Part shown: piece after piece, positions 44,113-51,520 of the stretch
Numbering within the stretch: position 1 is the stretch's first letter
How the letters are laid out: every line of letters begins with the position of its first letter
Source of the DNA: Gp1-AA133 sp963850425
GTDB lineage: Bacteria > Acidobacteriota > Terriglobia > Terriglobales > Acidobacteriaceae
NCBI GenBank assembly: GCA_963850425.1
Contig: CAWKLF010000002.1
Location: forward strand, 62,001 to 126,000
Reading direction: 5' to 3'
Length of the DNA: 64,000 nt
Notes under the pieces: generated by a model
What the model saw: the letters and a program-made list of their open reading frames with translations, nothing else
What the model was told of the DNA's origin: nothing
The model's database searches: none
Position numbers and translations under genes: made by a program

Positions 44113-44594
44113 AGCGACCGGACAATTTTCGGGGTGAGGCACCAGGAAAGCGAGCCCGAACTTCTTCGCAATTCCACCTTGGCAACCGCCCCTTTCCGTA
44201 ATTCCATCGCAGCTTCGCATCCGCTGGGACTGACGACCCTCCCGAGAAACTCGCTCAGGTTCGGATTATGGCCCACCACCATCATTGCCTCGAGCTTTGC
44301 GTACTTATCGAGCAGCTTGCGGAACTCGGCGAACGTTCCTTGCGGCCGGAGTGCGGGCTCGATCTGCAGCTTGCCCTCGAAGCCCATTTCGTTGCCGACC
44401 AGGGACGCGGTTTGGGTGGCGCGCTTCAGGGGACTGGAGATCACGGCGTCGACTTGCGCGTCGAGTGCCGCCAGCGCCCGTCCCACGTAACCACACTGCT
44501 CGATGCCTTCTTTATCGAGACCGCGTTTTTCATCCTTCTTCGGCGATGCGAGGCGCTCGCCCGCATTCGCGTGACGCAGGAAGTAAACAATCAT
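44064..44594 (-). CDS. sixA: SixA-like histidine phosphatase
   Basis: 176 residues. The RHG-type start (YFLRHANAGERL), the middle VVGHNPNLSEFLG and ISSPLKRATQTA give the phosphohistidine phosphatase pattern of SixA. Five bases separate its start from the ppk1 stop, so it is probably in the same transcript. Convergent overlap of 49 bases with ppx. Confidence 0.88.
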   Translation of the reverse strand: MIVYFLRHANAGERLASPKKDEKRGLDKEGIEQCGYVGRALAALDAQVDAVISSPLKRATQTASLVGNEMGFEGKLQIEPALRPQGTFAEFRKLLDKYAKLEAMMVVGHNPNLSEFLGRVVSPSGCEAAMELRKGAVAKVELRRSSGSLSWCLTPKIVRSLYAAAAESSRPKSSRK

Positions 44595-44599
44595 TCAGC

Positions 44600-46759
44600 C
44601 TAACTGTCCTTTCCGACCGTGCTGCGCCGCCGGGCGCGTGGTGCCGGCGCTGGAATCGTCTGCATAGGCTGTTTGCCTTCTGCCAGCGCTATAAAAAATT
44701 CCTGAGCGTTGAACGCTGAGGCGCCCGTCGGCGCTTTTCCGCCGCGTTTGCCAGGAGTCTGCCAAACCCGATGATAGGTGCCGTCTTTCGCCAGAATACG
44801 CGTCTTCAGATTGTCGGCCAGATAGCCCTGTAGCATCTCATGCCGGACGCGTTCGACCGCCATCGCATCTTTCAATGGCGTAAGAACCTCAACCCTCTCG
44901 TACAGGTTACGCGGCATCCAGTCCGCACTGCCGATGTAGACCTCTTCCTCGCCGGCGTTGGAAAAATAGAAAATGCGGCTGTGCTCAAGAAACCGTCCAA
45001 CGATGCTGCGTACTCTGATCCGGTCGCTGATGCCGCGCACGCCGGGTCGCAGCGCGCAGATGCCCCGTACCAGCAGGTCAATTTCCACCCCCGCCTGGGA
45101 TGCCTCGTATAGCGCCAAAATTACCTTCTTGTCGAGCAGCGCATTCATTTTGGCGATGATGCGCGCCGGACGCCCTTGCCGCGCATGCTCCGCCTCGCGC
45201 GCAATCAGTCCGTGCAACTTCTCAGCCAGGTCCAGAGGCGCCACCAGCAGGGGCGCGTAGCTGGGATTTTCCGCGTAAGCCGTGAGAAAACTGAACACGT
45301 CGTGAACTGCGCCTGTGATTTGCGGGTCCGCCGTCAGCAGGCTCAGGTCGGTGTAAATGCGCGCCGTCATGGCGTTGTAGTTTCCAGTCCCGATGTGCAC
45401 GTAGCGCCGCGTTACTCCATCCGGGTCCCGCCGCGCCAACAGCGACAGCTTGCAGTGTGTCTTGAGTCCCACCAGGCCATGGAACACCTGCACGCCCGCG
45501 TCTTCAAGGTCCCGCGCCCAGCGAATATTCGACGCCTCATCGAAGCGTGCTTTTAATTCGACAACCGCCGTCACTTCTTTCTTCGCAGCCGCCGCAATTA
45601 ACGCCGGCACGATGAGGGAATGCTCATTGGTGCGGTACAGAGTCTGTTTAATGGAGAGGACACGATCGTCCTCCGCCGCTGATTCGATAAACGAGATCAC
45701 CGAGTCGTAGGAATCGTACGGATGATGCAGCAAAATATCGTGCCGCCTGAGTTCCTCGAACAGGTCTTGGGATTTGGCCGTCAACCGCAATTCCCGAGGG
45801 ATGAATGTCTTGAACTTCAATTCCGGATGCTTGGTCTGTTCGTACACATTGAAGAGCCGCGACAGGTTGACCGGTCCATTCACGGAAAATACCTGCCACG
45901 GATCCAGTTCGAACACGCCGCGCAAGCGTTCGATGATTTCCGGATCGGCGTCCGCCTCAATCTCCAGGCGCACCGCATCGCCCTTACGCCGGTTGTGAAG
46001 TTCTGCACGTACCGATTCCAGCAGGCTGCGCGCCTCTTCTTCCGCCAGGTAAAGGTTGCTGTTGCGCGTGACTCGAAAGGCCGCCGACGACACAATGTCG
46101 TACCCGTGATACATGCGCGCAGCGTGGAAGGCGACCAGGTCCGCGAGGAAGATAAAATCGTCAGTATCTTCAGAGGGCAGCCGGATCAGGCGCGGTAACG
46201 CCCGCGGCACGGTCACCACGCCCGTGTAAGTCATCGCCGAGCGCCGTCGCCGGCGCAGCAGAAAAGCCACACACAATGCCTTGTTGATCACCCGCGGAAA
46301 GGGATGCGCGGGATCCACCGTAACCGGGGTCAGAAGAGGATCGAGTTCCCTTTCGCAGTACGCTTCGACAAAAGACTTGGCGGCCGTATCCAGTTCGTGC
46401 AAACCGAGCACGCGGATCCCGTGCTCCGCCAGCCGCGGCCGCAGATGCCCGTTCCAGCAATCATATTGATCGTCAACGAAGTCGTGCGTTTCGCGGTTGA
46501 TCCGGTCACGTTCTTCCACCAGGGTCAAACCATCCGCCCCGCCTTCGTTGTAGCCATCCTCGATCTGCTGCACCAGGGATGCCACCCGCACTTCAAAGAA
46601 CTCATCCAGATTGCTGGCGGAGATGGACAGGAACTTCAGCCTCTCCAGCAGCGGGTTGTTCAGGTCCGAAGCCTCTTCCAAAACCCTCCGGTCGAAGGCG
46701 AGCCAGGACAGTTCCCGGTTAATGAAGTTCGACGGGTTATCGAGTAATGGACGGGCCAT
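44600..46759 (-). CDS. ppk1: Polyphosphate kinase 1
   Basis: 719 residues (E. coli Ppk is 688), with INRELSWLAFDRRVLEEA at the N-terminus, the phosphoacceptor histidine in RYVHIGTGNYN (His455), and the second PLD-like segment. It reversibly forms polyphosphate from ATP. Two bases separate its start from the upstream gene's stop, and five its stop from sixA. Confidence 0.95.
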   Translation of the reverse strand: MARPLLDNPSNFINRELSWLAFDRRVLEEASDLNNPLLERLKFLSISASNLDEFFEVRVASLVQQIEDGYNEGGADGLTLVEERDRINRETHDFVDDQYDCWNGHLRPRLAEHGIRVLGLHELDTAAKSFVEAYCERELDPLLTPVTVDPAHPFPRVINKALCVAFLLRRRRRSAMTYTGVVTVPRALPRLIRLPSEDTDDFIFLADLVAFHAARMYHGYDIVSSAAFRVTRNSNLYLAEEEARSLLESVRAELHNRRKGDAVRLEIEADADPEIIERLRGVFELDPWQVFSVNGPVNLSRLFNVYEQTKHPELKFKTFIPRELRLTAKSQDLFEELRRHDILLHHPYDSYDSVISFIESAAEDDRVLSIKQTLYRTNEHSLIVPALIAAAAKKEVTAVVELKARFDEASNIRWARDLEDAGVQVFHGLVGLKTHCKLSLLARRDPDGVTRRYVHIGTGNYNAMTARIYTDLSLLTADPQITGAVHDVFSFLTAYAENPSYAPLLVAPLDLAEKLHGLIAREAEHARQGRPARIIAKMNALLDKKVILALYEASQAGVEIDLLVRGICALRPGVRGISDRIRVRSIVGRFLEHSRIFYFSNAGEEEVYIGSADWMPRNLYERVEVLTPLKDAMAVERVRHEMLQGYLADNLKTRILAKDGTYHRVWQTPGKRGGKAPTGASAFNAQEFFIALAEGKQPMQTIPAPAPRARRRSTVGKDS

Positions 46760-46761
46760 AT

Positions 46762-47148
46762 CTAGGGAAGATTCCGCGCGGAGTGCAAAGGGGCTTTGTC
46801 GAGTATCAGGAATTTCGCTTCCGACCCATCTTCCCGCTTCAGGTACATGAAATGTTTGTCCAGATGCATCACGACGCTCTCTCCGGCGTTCCAGAAGCCG
46901 GGACTAAACTCGCGCATCGTATGCGGGAGAAATTCGCCTTCGTAGCGCATCCCATTCACGTCAACCGCAATCGTGAAGTAAGGGTCTTCCGTCATGATCG
47001 GGGTGTTGACAATGTAGAGCTGAACCCGGTCGCGTGCGTGTTGCTCGAGGCCCAGGATTTTTCCCGTTACCCACTCTCGTTGGGCGCCGTGGGCGGTAGA
47101 AAGCGCCACCAGCACGAAAACCCACACGGTAAGAGCCTTGGTCCCCAT
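46762..47148 (-). CDS. Secreted protein of unknown function preceding ppk1
   Basis: 128 residues: a signal peptide (TVWVFVLVALSTAHGAQ) and a compact beta-rich domain (EWVTGKILGLEQHARDRVQLYIVNTPIM). No named family recognised. It shares an operon with ppk1 and sixA. Confidence 0.7.
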   Translation of the reverse strand: MGTKALTVWVFVLVALSTAHGAQREWVTGKILGLEQHARDRVQLYIVNTPIMTEDPYFTIAVDVNGMRYEGEFLPHTMREFSPGFWNAGESVVMHLDKHFMYLKREDGSEAKFLILDKAPLHSARNLP

Positions 47149-47241
47149 GGCGTAACTACAGTATAAAACAGCCTCCAGGAATCGCTCTTTTGCAGGGGAT
47201 TAGGAGGAAATCGGCTGAGCAAAGCCGTCTCTAACACCGCG

Positions 47242-47278
47242 AAAAAACTAAGGGCGCCATCCTGAAACGTGGCGCCCT
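47242..47278 (-). terminator. Rho-independent terminator downstream of the porin gene
   Basis: Stem AGGGCGCCA / TGGCGCCCT (47251-47259 and 47270-47278) followed on the minus strand by TTAGTTTTTTC. Confidence 0.85.
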
Positions 47279-47309
47279 CCCCACGTTCACTGCCCGCAAG
47301 ACATCGCTA

Positions 47310-49121
47310 CTAAAACGTGTAGATCAGGTCAAACTGCAACCGGTTGAGCCAGGGCTCTGTTTGCCCCGCTTTCACTCCGGCCGCCAGAGGTGCATTCAGG
47401 AGGTTGCTGTTGAGCGCGCGACCATGCCACCAGGTGAATCCCGCCACCGTGTTTTGGCGAAGCTTCCACAGAGCGTAGATACGATGCTGTAGGATGTTCG
47501 TCGGCGCGCGCTGATCGCTTTCCGCGAACGATGCGATCACGGAATCCTGTTCCTGCCTGAGCCACGCATATCCGAACTGCAGGTCGCCCTTGTTCTTCTG
47601 CTGCCCCACACTGGCATCGATCATGTAAACGTGCGATTGCTTCCCCAGGCTCGTGTTGACGGACGGCTTGCTGGTGGTGCAGGTCACGATCAGAGTGACC
47701 GGGTCCTGCTCGCAACCGCTGCGCGCCGAATTGTCGAACGGATGGTCCGCCGCATTGAGGTTGTTCTCATACTCGAGAATCAGGTTGATTGGAAAGCGCG
47801 CCGCCGGCGTCTTGATCTGATTGCTGAGAATGAAGTCGGCGTACAGGAAGTTGGAAAGGAAGTGCCACACCGGAGCATTCGGCTTGCTGAGGTCGACCCA
47901 GGTGCCGTTGGTCATACCATTGGGCGAGAACACGCAGCCGTTCGCGCTGGGCACGTTGATGGGAACCGTCGGGATGCTTCCGCCCGCACCGGTCACCGCG
48001 GGGTTCGAGCAACCGGGGCCTTCGCCCGGAACCGGGATCGGGCCCGTGTTTCCTCCCGCTGGCGTAGTGGTCGGATTCCCATTCAGTCCCGCGTTGGTGG
48101 CCTGCACCGCAAAGGCGCTCGAGTTCAGCAGCGCATCCTGGTAGCGCCAGTTCTGAAGCAGAAACGATGCAGTGCTTGTCCATGGTCCGAAAGCCAGTCG
48201 GGCCGAGGCCTGGCCGCCGACCGCGAACGAATCGTGTCCCTTGTAAATGCCGCCCGTACCCGAAACTTCGTTGTATAGCAACTGCATCGACTGAAACGTG
48301 ATGTTCTGCACTCCCGGTACGCGGTGAATGTCGAATGAGAGCTTCTCGTCGAAGCCTTCCGGGTTTAGATCGACGTCCCCCGTCACGCCGGTACGTTGCC
48401 ACTGGTAGGCAAACTTGCCAGCCGTAATCGACAGCCAGCGCAGCGCCACGGGATTGTAGGTGATGTAGGCGCGGTCCAACCCGATAGTCTTGCGATCGAA
48501 ATTGTTGGTTAAGGTTTCATTGGTGGTGGTTGGATCGCCCAGCGACCCGGTCGCCAGCGCCACGCCCCCATAGAAGTCTTCATTCAGCTTGCCATCAAAA
48601 CCGAAGCGAGCGCGTACACGGGCACGGTTACGGTCGGCAACTCCCTGTTGCTCAAAACTCTCCCCGCGAATCCGGATGTCCCCTGTCCAGCGAAACCGGC
48701 CTAAGGTACTTTCGAGAAGCGACACCCGCTTTTGCTCATCCTGGCTGCTCACCAGTTCGCTCTGTACGGTCGTTTTCACGTCCGTAAGATCGGAACTGAG
48801 CTTCGCAACCGTGGCCCGGTCGGCCCCGGAGGCTTGTGCTTCAACGACTTTTTGCTGCGCATCGGTCGCTTTTGCCTGCGCCTGCTGCGCCGCTTGCTGC
48901 GCTGCTTGCACCGCCTGATCGTGTTGCGCCAGCGACTGTTGCAATTGTTGAATCTGTTGCTGTTGGGCCGCGAGGGCATCGCGCAACGCCTGCACATCCG
49001 CCGCGGTCACTTGGGGCTCCGCCGCTTTCGCCGCAGGTCTCTTTGAGCGGGGCTTCACTGTTTGCGCAAGTGCACTCACGGCCAGAAGTGGGACAATGGT
49101 CCATGCAAGTAAGGCTTTCAT
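47310..49121 (-). CDS. Outer-membrane porin with N-terminal coiled coil
   Basis: 603 residues: signal peptide (LLAWTIVPLLAVSALAQ), a Gln/Ala-rich coiled coil (about 38-130: QQQQIQQLQQSLAQ), then a beta-barrel with GDIRIRGE-type strands and alternating aromatic residues, ending in the outer-membrane signature LQFDLIYTF. This resembles the acidobacterial putative-porin family. Between ppk1/ppx and modA/pstS, the substrate might be an oxyanion, but this is inference. Confidence 0.85.
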   Translation of the reverse strand: MKALLAWTIVPLLAVSALAQTVKPRSKRPAAKAAEPQVTAADVQALRDALAAQQQQIQQLQQSLAQHDQAVQAAQQAAQQAQAKATDAQQKVVEAQASGADRATVAKLSSDLTDVKTTVQSELVSSQDEQKRVSLLESTLGRFRWTGDIRIRGESFEQQGVADRNRARVRARFGFDGKLNEDFYGGVALATGSLGDPTTTNETLTNNFDRKTIGLDRAYITYNPVALRWLSITAGKFAYQWQRTGVTGDVDLNPEGFDEKLSFDIHRVPGVQNITFQSMQLLYNEVSGTGGIYKGHDSFAVGGQASARLAFGPWTSTASFLLQNWRYQDALLNSSAFAVQATNAGLNGNPTTTPAGGNTGPIPVPGEGPGCSNPAVTGAGGSIPTVPINVPSANGCVFSPNGMTNGTWVDLSKPNAPVWHFLSNFLYADFILSNQIKTPAARFPINLILEYENNLNAADHPFDNSARSGCEQDPVTLIVTCTTSKPSVNTSLGKQSHVYMIDASVGQQKNKGDLQFGYAWLRQEQDSVIASFAESDQRAPTNILQHRIYALWKLRQNTVAGFTWWHGRALNSNLLNAPLAAGVKAGQTEPWLNRLQFDLIYTF

Positions 49122-49171
49122 CTTCCTGTTTCCTCAGGTGGCGCTTTCACATCGAAGCCGGTTGATCCGGA

Positions 49172-49205
49172 TTACACATGTAACTCTATTATATTAGTAG
49201 ACTAA
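49172..49205. promoter_or_regulatory. Two inverted repeats upstream of the porin gene
   Basis: TTACACATGTAA (49172-49183, TTACA-CA-TGTAA) and TTAGTAGACTAA (49194-49205, TTAGT-AG-ACTAA) flank a TATAAT on the minus strand (49189-49194 region). They are candidate operator sites in the 373-base porin-modA divergent region. Confidence 0.4.
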
Positions 49206-49394
49206 CAGCAACCGAATAGCGCTTGTTCTGCCCCTGCTGCGTACCTTTTCAGCTAGCATCCCGCACACTTTCAATAACATCTGGCGGAGAAAGACCAGGA
49301 ACCAACGTCCCGGCTCCACAACTTTTGCGGAAACTCTTTAATCTCGGCTGTGTCTAGAATAAATAAATCCATTGGTCTTCCGCCTTCTTGTTCC

Positions 49395-49430
49395 GGCTGG
49401 CTCTGAGATCCAACGGTTGGAATGCCAGCC
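49395..49430 (+). other. Structured leader upstream of modA
   Basis: GGCTGGC (49395-49401) pairs with GCCAGCC (49424-49430) around an inner hairpin TCCAACGGTTGGA (49409-49421). It lies in the modA leader. Isolated pieces recall the TPP aptamer (CTGAGATC, GGAATGCCAGC) but order and spacing do not match, and I cannot match it to a Moco element either. Confidence 0.4.
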
Positions 49431-49494
49431 ATCGCCACACGTAGGCCGGGAAACGATTGGTTCTGGGACGAGCAAAAACACGAGGGTCCTTTCC

Positions 49495-50277
49495 ATGAGT
49501 ATTCGCAGATGGAGTTCACTATTGATCGTCGTTTTCGTGCTCATCGCCGAAATGGTCACAGCCCAGGAGTTTACGGTTGCTGCTGCTGCCGATCTCCAGT
49601 TTGCAATGCAGGACATCAGCAACAGGTTTCAACAGGCTACCAGTGGTCACATAAAACTGATCTACGGCTCGTCGGGCAATTTCGCGCAACAGATCCAGAA
49701 CGGCGCGCCCTTCGACATGTTCTTTTCCGCCAATCTCGACTATCCCAAACAGCTGGAAGCCTCGGGGCTGACCGAGCCGGATAGCTTCTACCAGTATGCG
49801 AGGGGAAAGATCGTGCTCTGGGTACCGAGCGATTCCCAGGTGGACGTCCACTCCGGGGTGCAATCTCTGCTGGCGCCCTCTGTAAAGAAAATTGCGATCG
49901 CCAATCCCCAACATGCGCCTTACGGAAAGGCGGCAGTCTCGGCCATGCAGGCCGAAGGCGTGTATGACAAGGTGAAAGACAAATTGATTTTGGGCGAAAA
50001 CATTTCGCAGACCGCATCGTTCGTTGTTTCCGGCTCCGCGGACGTCGGGATCGTCGCTCTATCGCTGGCCTTGTCGCCGAATATGAAAGACAAGGGCCGC
50101 TACACGGAGATACCGAGTACGGATTATCCGCCGATCGAACAAGCCTGCGTCATTTTGCGGTCGTCGAAAAACACGGCAGTTGCCAGGGCATTTCTGGAGT
50201 TTGTGAAAACCGACGCCATCAAAGATTTGCTGCGAAACTACGGATTCGAAGTTTCGGGTGGCCCGCAATCGAAGTAA
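49495..50277 (+). CDS. modA: Molybdate/oxyanion-binding periplasmic protein ModA-like
   Basis: 260 residues from ATG 49495: signal peptide (SSLLIVVFVLIAEMVTAQ), AAAADLQFAMQDI, YGSSGNFAQQIQNGAPFDMFFSANLDYPKQLE, IAIANPQHAPYGKAAVSAM, SGSADVGIVALSLA, the ModA ligand-binding pattern. No modB, modC or modE lies nearby, so it is an orphan binding protein. The ATG is chosen by its position just before the signal peptide. Confidence 0.9.
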   Translation: MSIRRWSSLLIVVFVLIAEMVTAQEFTVAAAADLQFAMQDISNRFQQATSGHIKLIYGSSGNFAQQIQNGAPFDMFFSANLDYPKQLEASGLTEPDSFYQYARGKIVLWVPSDSQVDVHSGVQSLLAPSVKKIAIANPQHAPYGKAAVSAMQAEGVYDKVKDKLILGENISQTASFVVSGSADVGIVALSLALSPNMKDKGRYTEIPSTDYPPIEQACVILRSSKNTAVARAFLEFVKTDAIKDLLRNYGFEVSGGPQSK

Positions 50278-50299
50278 GCCCCGGAGCAGATTCCTGCAC

Positions 50300-50331
50300 C
50301 AAAAAGCCACAGGACCCGGCCGCGGGTCCTG
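50300..50331 (-). terminator. Rho-independent terminator downstream of pstS
   Basis: Stem CAGGACCCG / CGGGTCCTG (50310-50318 and 50323-50331) followed on the minus strand by TGGCTTTTTGG. It separates convergent pstS and modA. Confidence 0.85.
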
Positions 50332-50361
50332 GGACAGTAAGGCAAATGAGAACCAATGCAC

Positions 50362-51369
50362 CTACCGCACCTGCTTGATCTCCGCCTTCACTTTTTCCGC
50401 AACGTTGGTGGGCAATGGAGCGTAGGTCAAGGCCGCTGTCATCTTCTGGCCGTCGTCGACCATCCAGTTCAGAAAATCGGAGATGATCTTGCCCCTCGCG
50501 GCATCCTTCGATTGCAACGGAATCAAGAGCCACGTGAAGCTCGAGATCGGATAGGCATCCTTTCCAGGCGCATTGGTAATCGATACCCGGAAGTCAGCCG
50601 GCATGGTTTTCACCGACCCGGCGGCCGCGGTCACGCTTTCGAGCGAAGCCTTTACGAATGCTCCCGACGCGTTCTTCACGCTGCCGTAGGGAATCTTGTT
50701 CTGCACGGCATAGATCAACTCGACGTAGCCGATTGCGCCCTGCATCTGACGCACCACGCCGGCGACGCCTTCGTTGCCTTTGCCACCGAGGCCGACCGGC
50801 CACTTGATCGAAGTTCCCTTTCCCGGTCCGCCCTGCCACTCAGAACTGATCTTCGACAAAAAGTCGGTGAAGATGTAGGTAGTACCGCTGCCGTCGGAAC
50901 GATGGACAACGATAATCGGCTGGTCGGGAAACTTCACGCCCGGGTTGGCCGAAGCAATTGCCTTGTCGTTCCAGTTCGTGATTTTGCCCAGAAAAATTCC
51001 CGCAATCACTTCGGGAGTGAATTTCACTTCCTCGGTCACGCCCGGCACGTTGTAGGCGGGGACCACCGCACCCAGCACAGTGGGAACGTGCAGAATTTTC
51101 ACTTTCGCCTGCGACAGCTGCTCATCAGTCATGGGACCATCGCTGGCTCCGAAGTCCACCGTACCAGCCAGCACCTGGCGAATCCCTCCGCCGCTGCCGA
51201 TGGACTGGTAGTTGATCTGTATATCGGGATGCGCGTTGTGATACTCGTTGAACCACTTCGAGTACATGGGATAAGGAAAAGTCGCGCCGGCTCCGTTCAA
51301 TGTCGTTTGGGCCAGTGCGGGTACCGCTACAACTGCGCAGAGAACAAGCACCGCGATTCGACGCATCAC
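50362..51369 (-). CDS. pstS: Phosphate-binding periplasmic protein PstS
   Basis: 335 residues with a signal peptide (RIAVLVLCAVVAVPALAQ), NGAGATFPYPMYSKW, GSGGGIRQ, ASDGPMTDEQL and RSDGSGTTYIFTDFL, the PstS phosphate-binding signatures. It is 8 kb from pstCAB-phoU and in the same direction, with its own Pho-box-like repeat 48 bases upstream. Confidence 0.95.
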   Translation of the reverse strand: MMRRIAVLVLCAVVAVPALAQTTLNGAGATFPYPMYSKWFNEYHNAHPDIQINYQSIGSGGGIRQVLAGTVDFGASDGPMTDEQLSQAKVKILHVPTVLGAVVPAYNVPGVTEEVKFTPEVIAGIFLGKITNWNDKAIASANPGVKFPDQPIIVVHRSDGSGTTYIFTDFLSKISSEWQGGPGKGTSIKWPVGLGGKGNEGVAGVVRQMQGAIGYVELIYAVQNKIPYGSVKNASGAFVKASLESVTAAAGSVKTMPADFRVSITNAPGKDAYPISSFTWLLIPLQSKDAARGKIISDFLNWMVDDGQKMTAALTYAPLPTNVAEKVKAEIKQVR

Positions 51370-51417
51370 TCGATCGCCCTCCTGTGGGTGAGCTTCCCTT
51401 CGGTTCTATCCGCGCGG

Positions 51418-51435
51418 TGTTACAGTACTGTTACA
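51418..51435 (-). promoter_or_regulatory. Pho-box-like tandem repeat upstream of pstS
   Basis: TGTAACA-GTAC-TGTAACA on the minus strand: two identical 7-base direct repeats at an 11-base period. Near-identical to the site before pstC (42447), which supports a shared PhoB/PhoP-type regulator. Confidence 0.65.
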
Positions 51436-51520
51436 AATTGGTGAATTTCTCATGAAACACCGGACTTTGATTGCGCCTGCTCCGGCAGCGTGGCCACACT
51501 CCTGTGGGGATCACTGAAAC

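Noticed and set aside
49381..49494. TPP or Moco riboswitch in front of modA
   Set aside because: Only short fragments (CTGAGATC, GGAATGCCAGC) match a TPP aptamer and the order and stems do not; I cannot match it to the Moco motif either.
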